NCBI GenBank assembly: GCA_029907055.1
Contig: JARYMO010000022.1
Coordinates: 1-12,235, forward strand
DNA: 12,235 nucleotides
Direction of reading: 5' to 3'
Origin: Syntrophomonadaceae bacterium
Lineage (GTDB): Bacteria; Bacillota; Syntrophomonadia; Syntrophomonadales; Syntrophothermaceae
Part shown: positions 6,684-12,235 of the stretch, one piece after another
Layout of the letters: every line of letters begins with the position of its first letter
Position numbering within the stretch: position 1 is the first letter of the stretch
Made by a program: the position numbers and the translations under genes
Notes under the pieces: generated by a model
Database searches by the model: none
Seen by the model: the letters and a program-made list of their open reading frames with translations, nothing else
What the model was told of the DNA's origin: nothing

Positions 6684-6712
6684 ATTATACCAAGGACGCC
6701 AACGGATGACAA
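6684..6712 (-). promoter_or_regulatory. Strong sigma-A promoter of rpmE
   Basis: On the minus strand TTGTCA (6707-6712, five of six bases) is separated by exactly 17 bases from a perfect TATAAT (6684-6689). Transcription should start near 6677, giving a 5' leader of about 30 bases that includes the AGAGGTG ribosome site. It is the best promoter match in the window and lies in the 84-bp gap between yjbQ and rpmE. Confidence 0.85.
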
Positions 6713-6732
6713 GGCACCCCCACTGCCACCCG

Positions 6733-7131
6733 CTAGCTCCCGACATGGACCAGAACCGTGCGGCTGCGCGGGCCGTCGAACTCACACAGGAAAATGCGTT
6801 GCCAGGTACCGAGCTTGAGCCTGCCCCCTGCAACGGGGACCTGCACCGAGGCCCCGACCAGCGTGGCCTTGATGTGGGCATCTGAATTCCCTTCACTGTG
6901 CCGGTATTCTGGAGAGCGCAACGGAACCAAACCCGCCAGGCCCCCCAGGATATCGCTGCACACGTCTGGATCAGCGCCTTCATTGATGGTCACGGCCGCG
7001 GTGGTATGCGGGACAAACACCGTCACCAGGCCTTGCTGGCAATTCTGCCTGGTCACCTCTGCCTGCACCTGCGCCGTGATATCGACCATCTGGCTGCGCT
7101 GACGGGTGGTCACGGAGAATTCACTTGTCAT
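6733..7131 (-). CDS. yjbQ: YjbQ/UPF0047 family protein
   Basis: 132 residues, full length for the family. Conserved blocks are PHTTAAVTINEGADPDV at 41-57, HSEGNSDAHIKA at about 78-89, LGTWQ at 107-111 and EFDGPR at 117-122. The conserved His residues in the first two blocks suggest a metal-binding active site. The name 'secondary thiamine-phosphate synthase enzyme' is attached to the family because of weak activity on E. coli YjbQ; the true physiological role is unsettled and should not be read as thiamine synthesis here. The ATG at 7131 overlaps the 3' end of the radical SAM gene by 11 bp, with AAGGGG just upstream, so the two are probably translated together. It is the last gene before the rpmE promoter. 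Confidence 0.92.
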   Translation of the reverse strand: MTSEFSVTTRQRSQMVDITAQVQAEVTRQNCQQGLVTVFVPHTTAAVTINEGADPDVCSDILGGLAGLVPLRSPEYRHSEGNSDAHIKATLVGASVQVPVAGGRLKLGTWQRIFLCEFDGPRSRTVLVHVGS

Positions 7132-8467
7132 AGTCCCCTTGTCCCTTTCTCATTGCTATGCACTGCCAGTGGGCGTCGGGCCCTTCCTCCCCCGCCCTTA
7201 CGGGGTGAGTGTAGCCCCCCACCCTGAGCCGGGGAAGCGCACGCAACCTCCCTATGAGCCCAACGATACCCAGGGTCTCACCCGCCGCCGGGAAGGTCTG
7301 GGCCAGGACCTCCGGGTCGATGGTGAGGTTGCGGAGCTGCACCATGTCCACGCCAGTGCGCCGGATGAACTCCTCCAGGAGAGCCACCTCCTCGACGCGG
7401 TCCGTGAACCCTGGAAACACCAGCAGGTTGATTGACACGAATACCCCTCGCGCCTTGGCGTAGGCAATCGACTCCTCCACGTCTCCCAGGTCATAGCCCG
7501 ACGGACGGTGGTAGGTTCGATAGTGCTCTGGGTGGCAGGAAAAGATAGTGACCCTCATGGCGTCAAGTCCAGCATCCACTACCGCCCGCACCCCCTGCTG
7601 ACAACCGGCGTTGGTATTCATGTTGATGGTTCCCTTGGCGGTTGTGCCACGCATGCGGGCAATGGCTTCCGCCAAGCGCTCACCATTGAGAGCCGGCTCG
7701 CCCTCGCAACCTTGTCCGAAGCTCACGATGCCCTGGCGGGCCTTCTCCAGGTGGTGCAGGCCGACCTCGACGATTTCCTCCACCGAGGGTACGAAGGCGA
7801 GTCGGTGCTGCGGCGATTCACCCCCTTCGTGACCCTCGGAGATACAGCCGAGACAGGCCGCGTTACAGGCAGGCATGGTGGGAATGCCGCCCTCCCAGCG
7901 CTCGTAGAACACGTTCTGGGCAGTGAAGCAGCTGTAGCGACGGGCGCACCCGGCCAGTTGCTGCAGGATGCGGTTCTCCGGGTGCCTGGACAGCCGGGCG
8001 CAAATCCGTCTCTCAAGCCCCGGGGTATTGTAGAAGCGAGGGTGCCATCGACGGTGTCCATCAATCTGAGTCGCAGCCACCCACACCTCGTCGTTCACCA
8101 GACCGACTGCCGCATACCCCAGCATGGGCAACCGAGCCTGTTGCGCGGGCGCTACCATGGCCGGAAGATAGGTACGCGTGAATCCCTGGGGCAGAAGGGC
8201 GGCAACGGCATACACCCGGCCGTGGCCAAGCAGGGGGTTGGTCTGGAGGCACACTACCTGTTCGCTGTCAGTTGCCAGACCCACCGGATAATACTGCGGC
8301 ACCATTACCAGGGAGGCACCCCCGGGCAGTGGTACCATTTCTTCAGCCTGGGGCTCTACCCATGCCTCAGCCGCTCTTCCCAGCAGGCGCATGCGCGGGT
8401 GTTCAAATACCTGGCCATCCTCATCGGCAAACAACGCCAGTGGTTCCCAGTGTGGTCGGCGTCTCAT
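7121..8467 (-). CDS. Radical SAM protein of unknown function
   Basis: 448 residues. The cluster motif CNAACLGC (Cys at 201, 205 and 208, the CX3CX2C signature) lies in the middle of the protein. About 200 residues precede it with no motif I recognise, although two further Cys (near 174 and 180) sit just upstream. After the motif come radical SAM barrel features: GIVSFGQGCEGEP (the GGE-like strand), NMNTNAG and an RVTIFS strand. It therefore probably binds a 4Fe-4S cluster and cleaves SAM. The substrate is unknown. I chose the ATG at 8467, with GGAAAGG upstream, over one at 8488 that has no ribosome site. It starts 45 bp after rho and overlaps yjbQ by 11 bp, so the pair may share a role. Confidence 0.85.
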   Translation of the reverse strand: MRRRPHWEPLALFADEDGQVFEHPRMRLLGRAAEAWVEPQAEEMVPLPGGASLVMVPQYYPVGLATDSEQVVCLQTNPLLGHGRVYAVAALLPQGFTRTYLPAMVAPAQQARLPMLGYAAVGLVNDEVWVAATQIDGHRRWHPRFYNTPGLERRICARLSRHPENRILQQLAGCARRYSCFTAQNVFYERWEGGIPTMPACNAACLGCISEGHEGGESPQHRLAFVPSVEEIVEVGLHHLEKARQGIVSFGQGCEGEPALNGERLAEAIARMRGTTAKGTINMNTNAGCQQGVRAVVDAGLDAMRVTIFSCHPEHYRTYHRPSGYDLGDVEESIAYAKARGVFVSINLLVFPGFTDRVEEVALLEEFIRRTGVDMVQLRNLTIDPEVLAQTFPAAGETLGIVGLIGRLRALPRLRVGGYTHPVRAGEEGPDAHWQCIAMRKGQGDYDK

Positions 8468-8512
8468 ACCGCCTTTCCTTTCCTGCATCAGTAGATACGG
8501 ATGGGCGCGGCC

Positions 8513-9772
8513 TCACACCGACTCGCTGAATACCATCGGGGCCACCCGCACCAGATCCTGATTGGACCGCGTCTTCTTCAGCGTGTCAATCATGATCTCC
8601 ATTGTTTCCACCGTCTGGTATGAAGCGAACATGCGCCGCAGTTTCCACATCAGTTCCATCTCTTCGGGTGACAGGAGCAGTTCCTCCTTGCGCGTCCCTG
8701 AGCGCTTCAGATCGATGGCGGGAAATATCCTGCGGTCAGCCAGTTTCCGGTCCAGGACCAGTTCCATGTTGCCAGTCCCCTTAAACTCCTCGAAGATCAC
8801 CTCGTCCATGCGCGAGCCGGTTTCCACCAGCGCGGTTGCGAGGATGGTGAGGCTCCCCCCTTCTTCAATCTTGCGGGCTGCCCCGAAGAACCGCTTGGGC
8901 TTATTGAGCGATGCGGGGTCAATGCCGCCAGACAGCGTTCTGCCGCTGGGTGGAACCACCAGGTTGTGGGCGCGGGCCAACCGGGTAAGGCTGTCCATCA
9001 GGATGACCACGTCCTGTTTGTGCTCTACCAGCCGCTTCGCTCGTTCCAGCACCATGTCGGCCACCTTTACGTGGTTCTCGGGCGGCTCGTCGAAGGTGGA
9101 GGCGATAACCTCGCCGTTCACTGAGCGCTGCATGTCCGTGACTTCTTCCGGCCGCTCGTCGACCAGCAGGATGAACAACACCACCTCCGGGTGATTGGTG
9201 GTGATACTGTTGGCGATTTTCTGAATGAGGACTGTCTTGCCGGCTTTGGGAGGAGCGACGATGAGGCCGCGCTGGCCTTTCCCTATGGGAGATACCAGGT
9301 CGACGATGCGGGTGGATATCTCGCGGGGCTCGGTTTCCAGCCTAATTCTCTCCTGGGGATAGAGTGGCGTCAATGCATCGAAGTGGACCCGGCGCGCTGA
9401 TTCTTCGGAGGGAAATCCGTTCACTTCTTCCACCTTGAGGAGGGCGAAGAACCTCTCGTTGTCCTTTGGGGGGCGGACTTGTCCTGACACCTTGTCGCCG
9501 GTCCGCAGGTCGAATTTCCTGATCTGGGACGGCGACACGTAAATGTCATCCTGGCTGGGCAGGTAGGCGAAGGGGCGCAGAAAGCCATATCCGTCAGGAA
9601 GGATCTCGAGTACCCCGGAAGCGCCCAGCAGCTGGTCGGACTTGGTGAGGGACTTCATGATTTCGAAGACCAGTTCCTTCTTCCTCAGCTTGGAGTACCC
9701 GGTCAGGTTGCGCTCCCGCGCAATCTGGTACAGTTCCACCATGTTCTTCTGCTCAAGTTCAGACAGATTCAA
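8513..9772 (-). CDS. rho: Transcription termination factor Rho
   Basis: Hexameric RNA-dependent ATPase/helicase that ends untranslated transcripts. 419 residues, the usual length. The N-terminal Rho domain (about 1-45) starts NLSELEQKNMVELYQIA. The cold-shock RNA-binding domain follows (GVLEILPDGYGFLRP at about 53-67). The RecA-type motor has Walker A APPKAGKT at 173-180, DERPEEVTDM at about 205-214, Walker B VVILMD at 255-260, and the RNA-channel segment LSGGIDPASLNKPKRFFGAARK. No large insertion is present. I chose a TTG start at 9772: AGAGGAGG lies seven bases upstream and the N-terminus matches the family. The frame stays open for 51 more codons, but that part is Gly/Arg-rich and unlike Rho. 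Upstream lies a long leader that may carry autoregulation. Confidence 0.96.
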   Translation of the reverse strand: MNLSELEQKNMVELYQIARERNLTGYSKLRKKELVFEIMKSLTKSDQLLGASGVLEILPDGYGFLRPFAYLPSQDDIYVSPSQIRKFDLRTGDKVSGQVRPPKDNERFFALLKVEEVNGFPSEESARRVHFDALTPLYPQERIRLETEPREISTRIVDLVSPIGKGQRGLIVAPPKAGKTVLIQKIANSITTNHPEVVLFILLVDERPEEVTDMQRSVNGEVIASTFDEPPENHVKVADMVLERAKRLVEHKQDVVILMDSLTRLARAHNLVVPPSGRTLSGGIDPASLNKPKRFFGAARKIEEGGSLTILATALVETGSRMDEVIFEEFKGTGNMELVLDRKLADRRIFPAIDLKRSGTRKEELLLSPEEMELMWKLRRMFASYQTVETMEIMIDTLKKTRSNQDLVRVAPMVFSESV

Positions 9773-10158
9773 CGACGGTCCTCCTCTCAAAGGGGGTCGA
9801 CTCAGCAACAGGGGCCCGGGCCCTCTCGCCCTGCCAAAGTCCCCGTCCCCCCGGCCCCTGCAGCCCCAGCGGACACGAACCCGCAATCCGGACAGCCGCA
9901 GCATGCCACGGCCGGTATGAAGCATCGTGGGGGAATTGCGCGGTCAAGTTCTTGCAGAGCCAGGGAACAGACCTCGGCGCCACTGGGACGACACGCACCA
10001 CGGCGGCTATCCCAGAAGCCGTTCAAGGGAAGTGATGAGCACGCGGGCAACGGGCACCCGGTGGCCCGAAACGACCGACCCGATGTCCCTCGTCCACCTT
10101 GGACAGGATCGTGCCCAGGATTCAGGAGTCGTAGGAAGGTACCGATGCTTCGGCCGGG

Positions 10159-10180
10159 AGGAGATGCTCCTACGCAGGAG
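10159..10180 (-). repeat. Three mutually complementary AGGAG/CTCCT blocks
   Basis: On the plus strand AGGAG (10159-10163), CTCCT (10167-10171) and AGGAG (10176-10180) occur in turn, so the middle block can pair with either neighbour, through a 3-base or a 4-base loop. Such alternative pairing could act as a small RNA switch, but the stems are only 5 bp. Confidence 0.3.
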
Positions 10181-10201
10181 AGAAGGGAAGGTGCTCTTCC
10201 C
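10177..10201 (-). terminator. Weak terminator-like hairpin after glpX
   Basis: On the minus strand GGGAAG (10196-10201) and CTTCCC (10185-10190) form a 6-bp stem with a 5-base loop, followed by TTCTCTCC. It begins 6 bases past the glpX stop codon. The tract is pyrimidine-rich rather than a T-run, so termination would be partial at best. Confidence 0.3.
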
Positions 10202-10207
10202 GAACTG

Positions 10208-11221
10208 TTACCGGTCTTCCTGAGGACCGGTTATCCCACCCCTGAAGAGCCTTATCCTATTATCACTGAAAAAGGGTTTCCTATCAAGCTGGTGCACCGC
10301 TTCGATGTAGCGGATGGTACCGGTCTTGCCCCGCATCACCAGGCTGTACGTCCGGGCCTGACGCCCAGAGTACCTGACTCCGCGCAGCAGGTCGCCATCG
10401 GTAATCCCAGTCGCAGCAAATATCACCTCGTTGGACCGCACGAGATCGTCCATGGTGAGCAGGCGGTTGATGTCGCTGATACCCATCTGCCGGGCGCGTT
10501 CAACTTCCGCCTCTTCGGTGGGCCACAGGCGTCCCTGGAAGTCGCCTCCCAGGCATTTCAGTGCCGCTGCCGCAATGACCCCTTCTGGCGCTCCCCCGAT
10601 GCCCATTAGGATGTCCACCCCGGAGTTCGGGTACGCTGCCGCCACGGCTGGCGATACGTCACCGTCGGTGATGAGCTTGATGCGGGCGCCGGCGCGCCGG
10701 ATCTCTTCGATAATCTCCTCGTGTCGTGGCCGGTCCAGCACTACCACCGTGACTTCCTCCACGGTCTTGCCCAGGGCCCGCGCCACCTCGCGCAGGTTCT
10801 CTCGCACCGGGACGTCCAGGCTCACTTTGCCCCGGCACTCGGGCCCCACCGCTATCTTGTCCATGTACATGTCGGGAGCGTGAAGGAGCGTCCCTCGAGG
10901 AGCCACTGCAATGACCGCGATGGCACCGGTGAGTCCCTTGGCCACGATATTGGTGCCCTCCAGGGGATCCACGGCCACGTCAACCAGGGGTGGGACGCCC
11001 GTGCCAACCTTTTCGCCGATGTACAGCATGGGCGCCTCGTCCATTTCGCCCTCACCGATGACTACGACTCCGTCAATCTGCACGGTGTCAAACATGGCCC
11101 GCATGGCACTCACGGCCGCGTCATCGGCAGCATCCTTATCCCCACGGCCCATCCAGCGGGCCGAGGCCAGCGCGGCGGCCTCCGTGACACGCACAAACTC
11201 CAGCGCCAGTTCTCTTTCCAT
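10208..11221 (-). CDS. glpX: Fructose-1,6-bisphosphatase class II
   Basis: Metal-dependent hydrolysis of fructose-1,6-bisphosphate to fructose-6-phosphate, an irreversible step of gluconeogenesis. 337 residues, within the family's range. Motifs are RGDKDAADDAAV at about 26-37, GEGEMDEAPML at about 56-66, the metal/phosphate site VDVAVDPLEGTN at about 80-91, ITDGDVSPA, and ILMGIGGAPEGV. It starts with the ATG at 11221; the leader AAGGAAGGGGGGACAAAG supplies the ribosome site. It lies 35 bp after the transaldolase gene and belongs with fba and fsa in one sugar-phosphate unit. A 7-bp inverted repeat (10210-10231) spans its last codons. Confidence 0.96.
   Translation of the reverse strand: MERELALEFVRVTEAAALASARWMGRGDKDAADDAAVSAMRAMFDTVQIDGVVVIGEGEMDEAPMLYIGEKVGTGVPPLVDVAVDPLEGTNIVAKGLTGAIAVIAVAPRGTLLHAPDMYMDKIAVGPECRGKVSLDVPVRENLREVARALGKTVEEVTVVVLDRPRHEEIIEEIRRAGARIKLITDGDVSPAVAAAYPNSGVDILMGIGGAPEGVIAAAALKCLGGDFQGRLWPTEEAEVERARQMGISDINRLLTMDDLVRSNEVIFAATGITDGDLLRGVRYSGRQARTYSLVMRGKTGTIRYIEAVHQLDRKPFFSDNRIRLFRGGITGPQEDR
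10210..10231 (-). repeat. 7-bp inverted repeat at the glpX 3' end
   Basis: ACCGGTC (10210-10216) and GACCGGT (10225-10231) form a perfect 7-bp stem with an 8-base loop, ending one base into the stop codon region. No T-run follows, so it may stabilise the 3' end of the mRNA rather than terminate it; the second hairpin at 10185-10201 follows closely. Confidence 0.35.
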
Positions 11222-11256
11222 CTTTGTCCCCCCTTCCTTTCTCGGCTCCCCTCACC

Positions 11257-11901
11257 CTACCGCTGCGCGGCCTTCCAGTCATCAAGGAACCGGGTGATCC
11301 CTACCTCCGTCAGGGGGTGGCGTACCATCTGTTTCAGCACTGAGTAGGGAACCGTGGCGATGTGCGCACCCATTTTGGCTGCCTCCACTACATGCACGGG
11401 ATGACGGATACTGGCAGCGATGATCTCGGTGTCAATAAGGTAGTGGTCGAAGACCGTGACGATTTCGGACAGAACCTGCAGGCCGTCATTTCCGGTATCA
11501 TCCACCCTCCCCACGAATGGACTCACGTAGCTGGCCCCGGCGCGCGCAGCCAGGAGGGCCTGGGCTGCAGAGAATACCAGGGTGGCGTTAGTGGAAACAC
11601 CTTGCCGAGACAGCTGCCTGATGGCTGCCAGCCCCGCTTCGCAGACGGGGATCTTCACTACCACCTGTGGATGAAGGGCTGCCAGTTGCTTGCCCTCACG
11701 GACCATTTCATCCGTGTGGAGGCTCAGCACCTCTGCGCTCACCGGGCCCTCAACCAGGTCGCAGATCTCCCGCACCACGGTAGCGAAATCTCTGCCTTCC
11801 CTGGCGACCAGACTGGGGTTGGTGGTCACCCCGCTGATAACCCCCCAATTGTTTACTTCGCGAATCTCTTCGATGTTGGCAGTATCAATGAACAACCGCA
11901 T
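11257..11901 (-). CDS. fsa: FSA/TalC-type small transaldolase
   Basis: 214 residues, the length of the short transaldolase / fructose-6-phosphate aldolase family. In Bacillota these usually act as transaldolase in the non-oxidative pentose phosphate pathway. It starts MRLFIDTANIEEI, has SGVTTNPSL at about 23-31, the Schiff-base Lys at 83 in VVVKIPV, TNATLVFS, and SPFVGRVDD. The choice between transaldolase and aldolase activity cannot be made from sequence alone. I chose the ATG at 11901, with GGGGTG six bases upstream; a GTG at 11910 is in frame but lacks room for a ribosome site. It starts 14 bp after the fba stop, so cotranscription is near certain. Some databases name it tal. Confidence 0.94.
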   Translation of the reverse strand: MRLFIDTANIEEIREVNNWGVISGVTTNPSLVAREGRDFATVVREICDLVEGPVSAEVLSLHTDEMVREGKQLAALHPQVVVKIPVCEAGLAAIRQLSRQGVSTNATLVFSAAQALLAARAGASYVSPFVGRVDDTGNDGLQVLSEIVTVFDHYLIDTEIIAASIRHPVHVVEAAKMGAHIATVPYSVLKQMVRHPLTEVGITRFLDDWKAAQR

Positions 11902-11915
11902 GCGCTTCACCCCGT

Positions 11916-12235
11916 TCAGACTCGCCCGGAACTCCCGAACAAGCGGATTTTCTCCCGGATCAATGCGGTGGCAGCTTCACGGGCGGGCCCGAGAATCCGG
12001 CGTGGGTCGATTTCGCGAGCATTCTTGGCCAGCTCCGTCCGCATGGCTCCCACGAAGGCCTCTCGAATATTGGTGTCGATGTTGACCTTGCGCACCCCAA
12101 GGGCAATGGCCCGAGTTATGGCCTCATCGGGCACGCCGGAAGAGCCGTGCAGCACGATGGGGATCTTGACCAGCTGGCGGATTCGCTCGAGGCGGTCGAA
12201 ATCCAGCCGCGGTTCCCCCTTGTATTGGCCGTGGG
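11916..12235 (-). CDS. fba: Class II fructose-bisphosphate aldolase, C-terminal part
   Basis: Partial: the last 105 residues, with the start beyond the right edge. The enzyme reversibly cleaves fructose-1,6-bisphosphate to dihydroxyacetone phosphate and glyceraldehyde-3-phosphate, using zinc. Visible motifs are HGQYKGEPRLDFDRL (with a conserved His of the metal site region), PIVLHGSSGVPDEAI containing a metal-binding His, and GVRKVNIDTNIREAF with the phosphate/substrate-binding NIDT. The C-terminus ends IREKIRLFGSSGRV. Placement directly before fsa and glpX matches the Bacillota fba region. Confidence 0.95.
   Translation of the reverse strand, partial: HGQYKGEPRLDFDRLERIRQLVKIPIVLHGSSGVPDEAITRAIALGVRKVNIDTNIREAFVGAMRTELAKNAREIDPRRILGPAREAATALIREKIRLFGSSGRV

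Larger units (their letters stand above)
9773..10207 (-). other. 435-bp non-coding interval between glpX and rho (probable rho leader)
   Basis: No convincing gene on either strand. In the direction of transcription it holds a hairpin with a pyrimidine tract just after glpX (10177-10201), a set of mutually complementary AGGAG/CTCCT blocks (10159-10180), a pyrimidine-rich stretch to about 10100, a GC-rich middle, and a 12-bp palindrome GGGCCCGGGCCC at 9812-9823 about 40 bases before the rho start. I find only weak promoter-like sequence (TTGACC near 9943-9948 without a good -10). Long leaders with Rho-dependent attenuation are known for rho in E. coli; the same here is inference. Confidence 0.5.

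Noticed and set aside
9787..9798. 12-base word TCAAAGGGGGTC shared with rpiB (1125-1136)
   Set aside because: A few repeated 12-mers are expected by chance in 12 kb; the two contexts (coding and leader) are unrelated.
9773..9925. 51-codon N-terminal extension of rho
   Set aside because: The extra part is Gly/Arg-rich and unlike Rho; the TTG at 9772 has a strong ribosome site and gives the canonical N-terminus and length.
9802..10050. Cys-rich 82-codon minus-strand frame in the glpX-rho gap
   Set aside because: The only start is a TTG with no ribosome site, and the composition is typical of random GC-rich DNA; kept only as part of the possible gene remnant.
9917..10609. Plus-strand frame of 230 codons running from the rho leader into glpX
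   Set aside because: Mostly antisense of glpX, with no motif and no promoter or ribosome site that I can support.
1..12235. CRISPR, tRNA, rRNA, insertion sequence or phage genes
   Set aside because: Looked for direct repeats, tRNA-like arms, transposase or phage motifs and terminal repeats; saw none.

Overview
This 12.2 kb window is a dense, minus-strand housekeeping cluster from a GC-rich genome. Every convincing gene is on the minus strand, so transcription runs from the right edge to the left. The order fba, fsa, glpX, rho, (radical SAM, yjbQ), rpmE, DUF1385, prfA, prmC, sua5/ywlC, ywlE, rpiB, glyA matches the conserved Bacillota block known from Bacillus subtilis (fbaA-tal-...-glpX-rho-rpmE-...-prfA-prmC-...-ywlC-...-ywlE-rpiB-...-glyA). 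DUF1385 next to prfA/prmC and an arginine-phosphatase type YwlE also point to a high-GC, Clostridia-like member of the Bacillota. The species cannot be named from this window. Five of the thirteen start codons in the window are GTG or TTG.

Layout, in the direction of transcription. 12235-10208: the end of class II fructose-bisphosphate aldolase, a small FSA/TalC-type transaldolase and class II fructose-1,6-bisphosphatase (GlpX), tightly spaced, form a sugar-phosphate (gluconeogenesis/pentose phosphate) unit. 10207-9773: a 435-bp non-coding stretch with several small inverted repeats, probably the rho leader. 9772-6733: transcription terminator Rho, an uncharacterised radical SAM protein, and a YjbQ/UPF0047 protein whose gene overlaps the radical SAM gene by 11 bp. 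6712-6411: rpmE (L31, zinc-binding form) with its own near-consensus sigma-A promoter and a hairpin/T-tract terminator, so it is probably monocistronic. 6351-1832: a translation-quality unit of DUF1385 membrane protein, release factor 1, its glutamine methyltransferase PrmC, the tRNA t6A enzyme Sua5/TsaC and a YwlE-type phosphatase, the last three joined by overlaps or a 2-bp gap. 1831-1511: a 321-bp interval with a putative promoter and two candidate small ORFs, each with a Shine-Dalgarno. 1510-1: rpiB and glyA (cut by the window edge).

The genes combine central sugar-phosphate metabolism, transcription and translation termination, and one-carbon metabolism. I see no mobile element, CRISPR array, tRNA, rRNA or phage gene. 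There is no convincing new multi-gene system. The points most worth a second look are the two small ORFs with their intervening regulatory sequence upstream of rpiB, the uncharacterised radical SAM/YjbQ pair inserted between rho and rpmE, and the long structured interval upstream of rho.
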